Shown here piece after piece: positions 1 to 6,969 of a DNA stretch of 64,000 bases; positions within the stretch are counted from its first letter, which is position 1, and each line of letters begins with the position of its first letter. Below the pieces are notes generated by a model, which was not told where the DNA came from, ran no database searches, and saw only the letters and a program-made list of their open reading frames with translations. The DNA comes from Acidimicrobiales bacterium (GTDB taxonomy: Bacteria > Actinomycetota > Acidimicrobiia > Acidimicrobiales > Poriferisodalaceae), in contig VYDH01000020.1 in NCBI GenBank assembly GCA_009843525.1, positions 124,001 through 188,000 on the forward strand, read 5' to 3'. A program made the translations under genes and the position numbers.

Positions 1-1
1 G

Positions 2-313
2 ACGCCGTATTGGACCGTGGATGCGGCATTCGCGGCGCTTGCACTGCAGTACGCGGCGCTCGACGAAGGCCTCGGAGTGCTGTTCTTCGGCATGTTCGAA
101 CACGCTGCAGCCGTGGCAGCCGCTCTCGGCGTGCCGCCGGCGCACGAACCGGTCGGCGTCGTGGCGCTGGGCTGGCCCGATCGAGCGGCTGAGGCGTCCA
201 GCGGTCCGGCGGCGAGCCACGACAGGCCCCACCGCCCGCTGTTCGTCGACGAGCCGGGCAAAGCGGCGGCAGCAGCTGCCGACCGCCCGTTGGTGCACTG
301 GGGTCGCTGGTAA
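2..313 (+). CDS. Nitroreductase-family protein, C-terminal part (5' end outside window)
   Basis: Only the last ~103 codons are visible, in the frame starting at base 2 and ending with TAA at 311-313. The stretch QYAALDEGLGVLFFGMFEH followed by PVGVVALGWPD resembles the C-terminal part of FMN-dependent nitroreductase-like oxidoreductases, where a helix rich in small residues precedes a conserved GxPxxHEPVGVVALG-type turn. Family members reduce nitro groups, quinones or flavins using NAD(P)H in the cytoplasm. The substrate cannot be told from this fragment. The DUF35 gene begins 10 bases after the stop on the same strand, so the two may share a transcript. The last ~35 residues (after GWPD) are low-complexity and probably disordered. 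Confidence 0.6.
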   Translation, partial: TPYWTVDAAFAALALQYAALDEGLGVLFFGMFEHAAAVAAALGVPPAHEPVGVVALGWPDRAAEASSGPAASHDRPHRPLFVDEPGKAAAAAADRPLVHWGRW

Positions 314-322
314 GTTGCTGGC

Positions 323-754
323 GTGGGCGATCAGACTGCGCCAGATGAGTTCGGGCCAAAGCAGATGGCGATGGTGGAATACCTCAAGCTCGGCGACGAC
401 CCGCACTTGGTTGCCTACGTCTGCGATGCATGCGGGGCCTGCTACTTCGACCGGCGCAATGCCTGCGCTGCATGCGGGGCACGTGAGTTCTCCACCGGGC
501 GCCTTGCCAATACGGGCTCGGTTCGGACGTTCACCATCGTGCATCGTGCCGCCCGGGGGGTGCCGGCGCCCTATGTCTCGGCTGTCGTGGATCTGGACGG
601 TGGCGGTCGCGTCAAGAGCAACATCATCAACATCGAACCCACCCCCGTCAACGTCAGCCTCGGCATGCGTGTACGCCTCGCGACCTACGTGACCGCCACC
701 GACGACGACGGCAACGAGGCCGTCGCGTTCGGCTACGAGCCCGAAGCGGCCTGA
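323..754 (+). CDS. DUF35 zinc-ribbon/OB-fold protein (thiolase partner)
   Basis: A 143-aa protein with a GTG start. Residues ~30-55 form a rubredoxin-like zinc ribbon with two CxxC knuckles (CDACGAC and CAACG). Residues ~60-135 form an OB-fold with the FTIVHRA...PYVSAVVDLDGGGRV pattern typical of DUF35 proteins. In the known family these proteins pair with a thiolase-like enzyme encoded next door and supply a CoA-binding or scaffolding surface, as in steroid side-chain and HMG-CoA thiolase complexes. Here the thiolase starts 83 bases downstream on the same strand, which fits that pairing. The acyl-CoA substrate is unknown. Function is by family and neighbourhood, not by catalytic residues. 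Confidence 0.85.
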   Translation: MGDQTAPDEFGPKQMAMVEYLKLGDDPHLVAYVCDACGACYFDRRNACAACGAREFSTGRLANTGSVRTFTIVHRAARGVPAPYVSAVVDLDGGGRVKSNIINIEPTPVNVSLGMRVRLATYVTATDDDGNEAVAFGYEPEAA

Positions 755-837
755 GCTTGCCCCGTCACCCGACCGTCCCTGCGAACCGACAAGCAACTAC
801 ATCAGCGACAGACCCGCCTAGCGAATAGGGAGCACCC

Positions 838-2049
838 GTGAGCAACCAAGACCCAGTGTGGATTCTCGGCACCTCCATGACCAAGTTCGGCCGTTACACC
901 GACAAAGACCTCATCGACTTGGCCGCAGAGGCCTCGCTCGGAGCACTCGATGACGGCGGGACGACCATGGCCGACATGGACGTCCTGGCGGCGGGCTGCC
1001 TGTACGAAGCCAACGGCGGCGTCGGCCAGCACCTCCAGAAGCAACTCGGCCAGACCGGCATTCCCGTGTACAACGTGGCCAATGCCTGCGCAACGGGGGC
1101 GACAGCGGTCCGCACGGTGATGATGGCGATCAAGTCCGGCGAGGCACAGATGGGCCTGGCGGTCGGTGTCGAGCAGATGGGCAAGATGGGCATGCTCGGT
1201 GCCGATCGGGCCGCCCGTTCCGACCGTCAGGTATTCGAGCGCAAGGGACGCTTCGGGTCCGTCGTCGGCGTCGAGGGACGGCTCGGCACCAACATGATGC
1301 CCGGCGTGTTCGCACAGGCCGGCATGGAGTACGCCTACGAGAACGACGGCGTTGGCTTCGAGCAGTTCGCCAAAGTGGCCCAGAAGAACCACGAGCACTC
1401 CACCCTCAACCCGCTGGCGCAATACCGCAAGGCATTCACACTCGACGAGGTCATGAGCTCCGAGGTGATCGCCTATCCCAACACACTGCTGATGTGCTGC
1501 CCGACGGGCGACGGCTCGGCGGCAGTGGTGCTGGTTTCCGACGAGAAGCTGAAGACGCTGCCGCGTGAACAGCAACGGCGTGCGGTCAAGGTCTCGGCCT
1601 CGGTGCTGACGTCAGATCCTTGGACCGAGGGCTGCCAGGTTCAGCCTGATGTCAACACGCTGACTCGCAACGCCGCGGATGCGGCATACGAGGCCTCGGG
1701 AGTGGATCCTGCCGACCTCGACTTGGTGGAACTGCACGACTGCTTCGCGACTGCCGAACTGCGGCACTACGACAACCTGCGGCTGTGCGAACCGGGCGGC
1801 GCCGGCGAATGGATCGACAAGGGCGGCCCGTGGCGCGACGGGGAGATCCCGGTGAACGTGTCGGGCGGCCTGCTGTCGAAGGGGCACCCCATCGGCGCCA
1901 CCGGCGTGGCCAACCTGTTCGAGGTCGCTACCCACGTCCGCGGCGAGGCCGGCGACCGTCAGGTACCCGACACCAAGGTCGGCCTGGCGCACGTGATCGG
2001 CCTCGGCTCGAGCTGCGGCGTGCACATCCTGGAGCGTTCGGGGCTCTAA
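838..2049 (+). CDS. Thiolase family protein (SCP-x/lipid-transfer type)
   Basis: 403 aa with a GTG start. Thiolase motifs appear in order: the nucleophilic Cys in NACATGATA (about residue 84), LHDCF (about residue 300), the His of GGLLSKGHPIGATG (about residue 345) and the C-terminal GLGSSCGVHIL loop with the second acid/base Cys. Length and motifs match the SCP-x-like thiolase branch acting on branched or steroid-derived acyl-CoAs rather than the compact biosynthetic acetoacetyl-CoA thiolases. The preceding DUF35 protein supports a two-component acyl-CoA thiolase. The gene is followed directly by mobile DNA, so any downstream operon partner may have been displaced. Substrate specificity is not visible in the sequence. 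Confidence 0.9.
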   Translation: MSNQDPVWILGTSMTKFGRYTDKDLIDLAAEASLGALDDGGTTMADMDVLAAGCLYEANGGVGQHLQKQLGQTGIPVYNVANACATGATAVRTVMMAIKSGEAQMGLAVGVEQMGKMGMLGADRAARSDRQVFERKGRFGSVVGVEGRLGTNMMPGVFAQAGMEYAYENDGVGFEQFAKVAQKNHEHSTLNPLAQYRKAFTLDEVMSSEVIAYPNTLLMCCPTGDGSAAVVLVSDEKLKTLPREQQRRAVKVSASVLTSDPWTEGCQVQPDVNTLTRNAADAAYEASGVDPADLDLVELHDCFATAELRHYDNLRLCEPGGAGEWIDKGGPWRDGEIPVNVSGGLLSKGHPIGATGVANLFEVATHVRGEAGDRQVPDTKVGLAHVIGLGSSCGVHILERSGL

Positions 2050-2159
2050 GACGAACTCAGTTATTGAACGCGGCGAGGGTGGGGGCGAGCTCGTCGAGGT
2101 ACTGCAGGGTTTCGTCAGCTGAGGGCAGGTTGGTTCGCTCTGGGACGTTCCTATAGGTG

Positions 2160-3230
2160 TCAAGTGCGGGTTTTGATGGTGGCGAAGTCAGACGCAACAC
2201 AGGAGGGTGCGGTAGATCTCTCGGGCGACGAAGCGTCAGTGGCAGCGGATGGCGTCTTTTTTGTTTTGCCTTCGGAGAGACGGCGTTCGAGGTAGCTGCG
2301 GGTTCGTTCGCGGTAGCGGAGCCGGACGATGACGATCATGTGTAGTGCTCGGTTGGCTGCGCGGTTGCCGGCGTAGTTGAGCCGGTGGCGGCTGGTGCGT
2401 CCGCTGGAGGCGGGGATGGGCGCGGTGCCGCACAGGTGCGCGAAGGATGCTTCGGAGCCGAGCCGGTCGATGTTCTGGCCGGCTGCGACGAGCAGGGCTG
2501 CGGTGTGGTGGGTGCCGCAGCCGAGGCGTGAGGTGGTGGCGGGTGCTGCTGTGGCGACCAGCCGGTCGAGGCGGCGCCCCAGTTCGTCGGCCTCGGCGCC
2601 GAGTTGGGCGATGCGATGCCCGAGGCTGCGCAGTGCTGCTTTGGCGGCCTGGGCGGGATCGGCGAGCCGGTCAGGGTCGGGCCGCAGCCGTGCGCACACG
2701 CCGGCTTTGCCCTCGAGGGACCGTCGGGTGTCGAGCTGCTCGCGCAGCGCGGCGGGCGCGGTGACGAGCAGGTCGCCGAGATGGCACAGCGCGGCTGAGC
2801 GGGCTTTGACAGCGCTGTTGCGGGCGACACTGAGCTGGCGGATCGACTCGACGATGCCGGTGGTGTCCTTGGCGGCAGCGGTCGCTTCGCCCGAGAGCAC
2901 CTTGCGCGCAGCGGCCTCGGCGTCGATGGCGTCGTTCTTGCCGCGGCGGGCGCGCAGATGCGCATGCGGCTGGCAGGTCTCGATCACCCGGCAGCCATGC
3001 TCGACCAAGAACCGGGTCAGCGCCGCGCCGTAGGAGCCGGTGGACTCGACGCCGACCGCGGCGATCGGCCCGAACGAGGTGAGCCATCGGTGGGTCGATC
3101 GGTAGCCGTCACCAGTCGCCGGGAACGACTCGGTCCCCAAGGCCCGCCCGAGCGGGTCCAGTGCGACGGCGGCATGAAAGTCGGTGTGGCAGTCAATCCC
3201 GCCGATCACCGCCTGTTGTTGGTCTGGCAT
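2160..3230 (-). CDS. IS110-family DEDD recombinase, altered C-terminus
   Basis: The protein starts with MPDQQQAVIGGIDCHTDFH and runs 356 codons as read. The N-terminal RuvC-like half shows the acidic set typical of IS110: D in GIDCHTD, E in VGVESTGSYG, and two D in KNDAIDAEAAARK. The C-terminal half has the transposase_20 pattern GCGTHHTAALLVAAG...LCGTAPIPASSGRTS...GNRAANRALH, which includes the conserved serine region. After SEGKTKK the frame leaves the family pattern: the -1 frame continues as DAIRCH, a stop (2236-2238), and then RFVAREIYRTLL, which looks like a genuine IS110 tail. The switch is at the T6 run 2257-2262 (A6 in the mRNA). The in-frame extension back to 3410 was rejected because it precedes the family N-terminus. 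Confidence 0.8.
   Translation of the reverse strand: MPDQQQAVIGGIDCHTDFHAAVALDPLGRALGTESFPATGDGYRSTHRWLTSFGPIAAVGVESTGSYGAALTRFLVEHGCRVIETCQPHAHLRARRGKNDAIDAEAAARKVLSGEATAAAKDTTGIVESIRQLSVARNSAVKARSAALCHLGDLLVTAPAALREQLDTRRSLEGKAGVCARLRPDPDRLADPAQAAKAALRSLGHRIAQLGAEADELGRRLDRLVATAAPATTSRLGCGTHHTAALLVAAGQNIDRLGSEASFAHLCGTAPIPASSGRTSRHRLNYAGNRAANRALHMIVIVRLRYRERTRSYLERRLSEGKTKKTPSAATDASSPERSTAPSCVASDFATIKTRT
2182..2201. repeat. Left copy of a 20-bp perfect inverted repeat
   Basis: The 20 bases gcgaagtcagacgcaacaca here are the exact reverse complement of 4747-4766. The left copy lies at the very end of the IS110 gene. The right copy lies at the end of the IS3-type orfB and inside what looks like that element's right terminal repeat. 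The pair brackets both insertion sequences (2182-4766). A 20-bp match is far beyond chance at this distance. Whether it reflects a composite unit, a previous IS3 copy, or an insertion preference of one element for the other's end is not decided by the sequence. Confidence 0.8.
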
Positions 3231-3505
3231 GCTGATGCCCTTCATCTCGAAGCGGCTCGCGTGCCGGGACGGGACGGACACAACAGTGATGAGGCATCTG
3301 CCAGCACAGGTTCCTATGGCCTCACGCCGCTCGTTCCGGACCGGCCGCAGCTGGCAAGTCCAAAGAGCGGACCGAAGACGCCGACGAGTCCCAGGCAAGG
3401 CACCCGCCACGAGGAGGGCCAGTTTTGCGGCAAGTCACACACCGACAGCCCGCTCCCCGCGAACATCTTCACTGTTCTGCGCAGGCTCCAAGTATTGGAG
3501 CGAGC

Positions 3506-3829
3506 ATGGAACCTATGGATGCAGGACTGGGGCGGGCGCCGGCGTCGAGGCGGTGTTCGGCTGAGCAGAAACAGCACGCGGCGCGGATGGTGATGGCTCT
3601 GCGTGAGGGGCTGGGATCCTCGGCGGGCACGGTCGCTCGGGTGGCCCGTCGGCTCGGCTACGGGGAGGAGTCGCTGCGCCGCTGGGTCGCTCAGGCCGAG
3701 ATCGACGCCGGCGCCCGGGCGGGGGTCTCGTCGGCTGAGAGCGTCGAGCTGAGGCGTTTGCGTCAGGAGAACCGGGAGCTGTGCCGCGCGAACGAGATCT
3801 TGCAGCGGGCTGCTGTTTTTTTCGGGTAA
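3506..3829 (+). CDS. IS3-family transposase OrfA
   Basis: 107 aa, started at the ATG that gives MEPMDAGLGRAP; the longer in-frame extension upstream does not look like protein of this family. The N-terminal half (about 15-65) is a helix-turn-helix of the transposase_8 type (QKQHAARMVMALREG...VARRLGYGEESLRRWV). Residues ~80-105 form the leucine-zipper-like tail LRRLRQENRELCRANEILQRA that precedes the usual IS3 frameshift site. A T7 run (GTTTTTTTC, 3816-3824) lies at the end of the gene, where -1 frameshifting normally fuses OrfA to OrfB. The -1 frame after this run does not lead into the orfB reading frame here, so this is another sign of decay. Confidence 0.8.
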   Translation: MEPMDAGLGRAPASRRCSAEQKQHAARMVMALREGLGSSAGTVARVARRLGYGEESLRRWVAQAEIDAGARAGVSSAESVELRRLRQENRELCRANEILQRAAVFFG

Positions 3830-3850
3830 GGGGCTCGACCGCCGACAGCG

Positions 3851-4760
3851 ATGACCGTGGAGTTCGTCGACCGGACCCGGGCCCGCTTCGGGGTCGAGCC
3901 CGTCTGCGCTGCGCTGCAGGCGGCCCCTTCCACGTAGTGGTCCGCCAAGCGTCGTCCGCCGTCGGCTCGGGCATTGCGCGACGCTGCGTTGATGCCGGTC
4001 TTGCTCGATTTGTGGCAGGCGAACTACTCGGTCTACGGGGCGCGCAAGCTGTGGGTCGCGGCACAGCGCGCCGGGCACGACATCGGCCGCGACCAGGTCG
4101 CCCGGCTCATGAAAATGCTCGATATCGGGGGCGTGAGGCGGGAAAAACGGGTGCGCACCACCGTGGCGGACCCCGAAGCGGCACGGCCGCCCGATCTCGT
4201 CGACCGCGACTTCACCGCCGATGCCCCGAACCGGCTGTGGGTCGCGGACCTCACCCAGGCCGCCACCTGGTCGGGGGTCGCCTATGTGTGCTTCATCACC
4301 GACGCCCACAGCCGCCGCATCGTCGGCTGGCGCGTCGCCCCGAACATGGCGACCCAGATGGTGCTCGACGCCTCGGGGGATGGCCCGCTGGAACCGAGGC
4401 GCCCGCCTCGAAGGGCTCGTCGCCCACGCCGATGCCGGCAGCCAGTTCACCAGTCTGCGCTACAGCGAACGCCTCGACGACATCGGCGCTGTGCCGTCGA
4501 TCGGCTCGGTCGGCGATTCCTATGACAACGCGCTGGCCGAGTCAGTGAACTCGCTGCTCAAGACCGAGCTGATCCGAGGACCCGGCCAAGGACCGTGGCG
4601 CACCGTCGACGACGTCGAGCTCGCCACCCTGGGCTGGGTGCACTGGTGGAACACCCGCCGCATCCACGGCTACCTCGACGACCAGAGCCCCGACCAGTTC
4701 GAAGCCGCCTACGCTGCGGACAGAACCAACCACACCGACAAGAAAATGTGTTGCGTCTGA
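3851..4760 (+). pseudogene. IS3-family transposase OrfB (DDE integrase), interrupted
   Basis: Translation from ATG 3851 gives MTVEFVDRTRARFGVEPVC, a standard OrfB start, but hits TAG at 3935-3937 where family members have a tyrosine (APST-stop-W). The same frame resumes as SAKRRPPSARALRDAAL and carries the HTH_21 and integrase start (NYSVYGARKLW, WVADLTQA with the first catalytic Asp). A G-run around 4375-4379 then shifts the frame. The remainder (MARWNRGARLEG, HADAGSQFTS with the second Asp, DSYDNALAES with the catalytic Glu) is in the next frame and ends at TGA 4758-4760 after KKMCCV. All three catalytic acids survive but the gene is broken twice. Confidence 0.85.
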
Positions 4761-4766
4761 CTTCGC
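4747..4766. repeat. Right copy of a 20-bp perfect inverted repeat
   Basis: Exact reverse complement of 2182-2201. It covers the last codons of orfB (CCV-stop) and runs into the right terminal region of the IS3-type element. The next base on either side differs between the copies, so the match is exactly 20 bp. Confidence 0.8.
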
Positions 4767-5133
4767 GCGACAGGTTCTGAGTTTTTTCGAGCAGCATCGG
4801 TCAGGGTTGGCGGTCTCAGCGCAGGAGGCTGCCGATGACCGCTCCGCCGGGCCGTGCCCGCTGTGGTTGGTGCCTCAGCGCTCGCCAACAGCCCACAGCG
4901 GCGCTGCACGCGAGGCTGTGAGCAACCTCGCACGCCCGACGCGGGCACTGGGCACTCGGCGGGGCACTGCGCGGCAGCGAGCCACAGCCCGATGTCCAGC
5001 CGGAGGCACAGGAGAAACGCTGACGGCTCCCCAAGCCTCCCGCTGACACGCTCACGGAGGATCAGCCGTCGGCCCTCTCCCCAAACGGGCAACAGAAATA
5101 CCCGCTCCGGAAGATAGACAAACCCGGCCCGAC
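4767..5133. other. Intergenic stretch without a supportable gene
   Basis: Between the IS3 remnant and the small membrane-protein gene all six frames are either short or have the Arg/Pro/Ala-rich look of shadow translations. A good ribosome-binding site (GCAGGAGGC) precedes ATG 4834, but that frame stops after 28 codons (it contains CGWC). I could not decide whether it is a truncated zinc-finger gene or chance. No tRNA, terminator or repeat was recognised. Confidence 0.5.
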
Positions 5134-5439
5134 CTACGAACCCGAACCCCCAACAGCAGCCGCAGCCTCGCGGCGCTGCTGCCACAGATCTCTCGCCTTG
5201 TCGAGAATGAGCAACGCTGTCAGGCCGACAGCACCACTCCCGGCGACTTTGACGATCAGGGCTAGGCGTCCCTCCAGCGCAAGCCAGTGCTCGGCCACCA
5301 GATCAAGTCCGATTATCAGCAAGGCGAAGCACAGCAGGAGAGACCAAAGAGATCGCTTCCGCGCTATGCCCTCCTGATTCAGCATTGTTTGCCACACGCT
5401 CTCTTGAGCGGACTTGGTCCGCGTCTCGGAGGCGCTCAT
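5134..5439 (-). CDS. Small membrane protein, two predicted TM helices
   Basis: 101 aa with an ATG start. The N-terminus (about 1-27) is charged and polar, followed by two hydrophobic segments at about residues 30-48 (LWSLLLCFALLIIGLDLVA) and 60-79 (ALIVKVAGSGAVGLTALLIL) joined by a short loop with EHWLALEGR, and a basic C-terminal tail (DLWQQRREAAAA). I do not recognise the family. It lies 23 bases downstream of the secreted repeat-protein gene on the same strand, so the two are probably cotranscribed, and it could act with that exported protein. It has no recognisable catalytic motif. Confidence 0.65.
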   Translation of the reverse strand: MSASETRTKSAQESVWQTMLNQEGIARKRSLWSLLLCFALLIIGLDLVAEHWLALEGRLALIVKVAGSGAVGLTALLILDKARDLWQQRREAAAAVGGSGS

Positions 5440-5462
5440 GGTGTCAGTTTAGTTCGCGGCGC

Positions 5463-6830
5463 TCATGGGCAGTTAGTCGCCCACGGGTGGTTGTAGGCGC
5501 AGTCTCGGAGGTTCTGGAGGCGGTGCAGTTCGTCGCCGTCGATCTCGTTGCGCCGCCACTTCTGTTCGGCTTCGTCTACGGCTTTGTCCCATTCGGCTGG
5601 GGTGCTCGGCGTGCTCGGCGTGCTGCCCGTGTCATCACCGGAGCTGTCATCGTTGGTTTCCGGCACCGGCACCAACTCTGGCCCGACGGCGCACACGGCG
5701 CTAGCCATGGCAGCCGCGGCGTGCCGGGCTTCCTTCTTGAGGCTCTTGCCCTTCGTGAGCTTCGCCATGGTGGCCTCGACCGCTGCATAGCACGCCGCTC
5801 CCGCGGCACCGGCCCGGCCGTACCGTCCGATGTCGGCCCACAGGTTCTTCATGTCGTTGATTGTGTAGACCTCGATGTTGTTCTGCTTGAGCACAGGGTT
5901 GAGCATGTCGAGCAGTTTCTGCTGAGCGTCGCCGTCGGTGGCGAAGTTCTCCCAGTCGATGTCCAGGCCCGTGAGCTGGTCAGCGGCTTCGTTCCTCAGC
6001 GTCTCGATGACGGCATCGAGGACAGCTTTCCCGTTCAGCTCGAACAGGTGCTGAATGCGCGTGAAGATCGTGTCGGGGCTGTCGTCCTCGCGGCAGTCCT
6101 GCGAGCCGTGGCCGCCTGTCTCGGTCTGTCCGGCGGGGCAGTGCGAGATGTCGTGGCGGTGGCAGTCGCCGTCGGTGGTGCTGTCCCCGAGGGGATGCCG
6201 GTGGCGCTGGACGACTTCGAGCGGTTCCTGCACCAGCGTGCACGGCTTGACTGTGTAAGTGGCCGTCTGCAGGTCCGTGCAGTTCGGCGGAGTGCCGGTC
6301 TTGCCCTCCGGACACTTCTTGTCGGTGGTGCCGGTTCCTGTCCCTGTGCCCGTGCCGCCGCCGTTGTCGGTGTCTGTGCCTGAGCCTGAGCCGCTGCCGC
6401 TGTTGTCGGTGTCTGTGCCTGAGCCTGAGCCGCTGCCGCTGTTGTCGGTGCCTGAGCCTGAGCCGCTGCCGTCCTCGTCGGTGCCTGTGCCCGAGCCTGA
6501 GCCGTCTTCCTCGGGGTCAGGGTCGGGGTCCGGGTCGTTGCCGTCGCCGGTGTCGGTGCCGGGCGCTGGGTCGTTGGTTGGCGGTATGGGCAGGCAGTTC
6601 GGCGGCGTGCCGGTGGTGCCTGCGGGGCAGGTCTGATTTGCGGGCGGGTGGTGGTGCGCGACGCTGACGGTCTCGTTCCAGCACTGCTGCCCGGCGAAGG
6701 GGTCGTAGGCGCAGTACTGCTTGGTCGTGGTCTGTTCGTGCGCGGCTGCTGGACTGGCCAGCGGCACGACCGCGAGCACTGCCGCGAACGTAAGCGACGC
6801 AAGCAGCGCCGCAGCGAGTCTCTTGGACAT
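5463..6830 (-). CDS. Secreted Cys-rich protein with Gly-Ser-Asp repeat spacer
   Basis: 455 aa. Residues 1-30 are a classical signal peptide (MSKRLAAALLASLTFAAVLA, then SPAAA before His31). Two near-identical cysteine modules follow, CPAGTTGTPPNC (68-79) and CPEGKTGTPPNC (174-185), with a third related CPAGQTE near residue 234. Between them is an acidic low-complexity spacer (about 95-170) built from DN-SGSGSGSG-TDT units of 13 residues. The C-terminal ~200 residues are helical and ordinary in composition (LFELNGKAVLDAVIETLRNEA, GRAGAAGAACYAAVEA). A good SD (GGAGGG) precedes the ATG. The layout suggests a surface or extracellular structural/adhesive protein. No enzyme motif is seen and the family is not recognised. 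Confidence 0.75.
   Translation of the reverse strand: MSKRLAAALLASLTFAAVLAVVPLASPAAAHEQTTTKQYCAYDPFAGQQCWNETVSVAHHHPPANQTCPAGTTGTPPNCLPIPPTNDPAPGTDTGDGNDPDPDPDPEEDGSGSGTGTDEDGSGSGSGTDNSGSGSGSGTDTDNSGSGSGSGTDTDNGGGTGTGTGTGTTDKKCPEGKTGTPPNCTDLQTATYTVKPCTLVQEPLEVVQRHRHPLGDSTTDGDCHRHDISHCPAGQTETGGHGSQDCREDDSPDTIFTRIQHLFELNGKAVLDAVIETLRNEAADQLTGLDIDWENFATDGDAQQKLLDMLNPVLKQNNIEVYTINDMKNLWADIGRYGRAGAAGAACYAAVEATMAKLTKGKSLKKEARHAAAAMASAVCAVGPELVPVPETNDDSSGDDTGSTPSTPSTPAEWDKAVDEAEQKWRRNEIDGDELHRLQNLRDCAYNHPWATNCP
6363..6480 (-). repeat. 39-bp tandem repeat coding the DNSGSGSGSGTDT units
   Basis: Inside the secreted-protein gene, units starting at 6363, 6402 and 6441 (plus-strand coordinates) repeat with a 39-bp period and are almost identical, with the third truncated by loss of six bases. 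The near-perfect nucleotide identity shows recent tandem duplication. The copy number is expected to vary between strains. Confidence 0.85.
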
Positions 6831-6833
6831 TGG

Positions 6834-6907
6834 TGGGTTCCCTCCGGGCGGAAGACTTGGCTATGTGTGTCAACTCACAACCGCGCCAGCCGCAGGGAGG
6901 GAACCCA
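6834..6907. repeat. 12-bp inverted repeat in the leader of the secreted-protein gene
   Basis: tgggttccctcc at 6834-6845 is the exact reverse complement of ggagggaaccca at 6896-6907. The proximal arm contains the Shine-Dalgarno sequence GGAGGG of the minus-strand secreted-protein gene (start 6830). If transcription starts upstream of 6907, base pairing of the two arms would hide the ribosome-binding site. Confidence 0.6.
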
Positions 6908-6969
6908 TGCAAAAAGTCGCCGCCTTCGCGGCTGGCACAGCCCAAAAGGGCGCTCGGTTGTGAGTTGAC
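6869..6969. repeat. 15-bp inverted repeat containing TTGAC
   Basis: gtcaactcacaaccg at 6869-6883 is the exact reverse complement of cggttgtgagttgac at 6955-6969, 71 bases apart. On the minus strand the inner arm reads gagTTGACAcac, a perfect -35-like hexamer pointing toward the secreted-protein gene. The outer arm gives gagTTGACg on the plus strand, pointing into the gene-poor region. It could be paired operators, divergent promoter elements, or ends of a small mobile remnant. Confidence 0.55.

Larger units (their letters stand above)
2150..3330 (-). mobile_element. IS110-family insertion sequence (approximate ends, probably decayed)
   Basis: The element consists of the IS110-type recombinase gene plus short non-coding ends. 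IS110 elements lack clear terminal inverted repeats, so the limits are estimates: the right end near the TTGACAcctatagga-like sequence after the gene (minus strand, around 2150-2165) and the left end somewhere in the ~190 non-coding bases upstream of the start codon at 3230. In characterised IS110 members the upstream non-coding end encodes a bridge RNA. The interval 3231-3420 is the place where one would sit, but I cannot fold it reliably. The coding part carries a frameshift near its end. Confidence 0.6.
3420..4780 (+). mobile_element. IS3-family insertion sequence, decayed (approximate ends)
   Basis: The element has the usual two-frame layout, with orfA (HTH, leucine-zipper tail) followed by orfB (DDE integrase core). 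The ends are inferred from partial similarity between the left sequence gcggcaagtcacacac (about 3427-3443) and the right end read inwards, gcgcgaagtcagacgc (about 4752-4770), which share AAGTCA and flanking bases. The right terminal repeat overlaps the 20-bp inverted repeat described separately. OrfB is broken by a stop and a frameshift, so this copy should not be able to move by itself. Confidence 0.65.

Noticed and set aside
3231..3410. N-terminal extension of the IS110 recombinase to 3410
   Set aside because: The family N-terminus starts at MPDQQQAVIGGID; the extension has shadow composition and is probably non-coding element end.
3781..4548. Programmed -1 frameshift joining OrfA to the frame open from 3781 to 4548
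   Set aside because: That frame does not encode the OrfB protein; the true OrfB is in another frame and broken.
6259..6636. Plus-strand ORF with VPEPEPLPLLSVS repeats
   Set aside because: It is the mirror of the Gly-Ser-Asp repeat of the minus-strand secreted protein, which has a signal peptide, SD and Cys modules.
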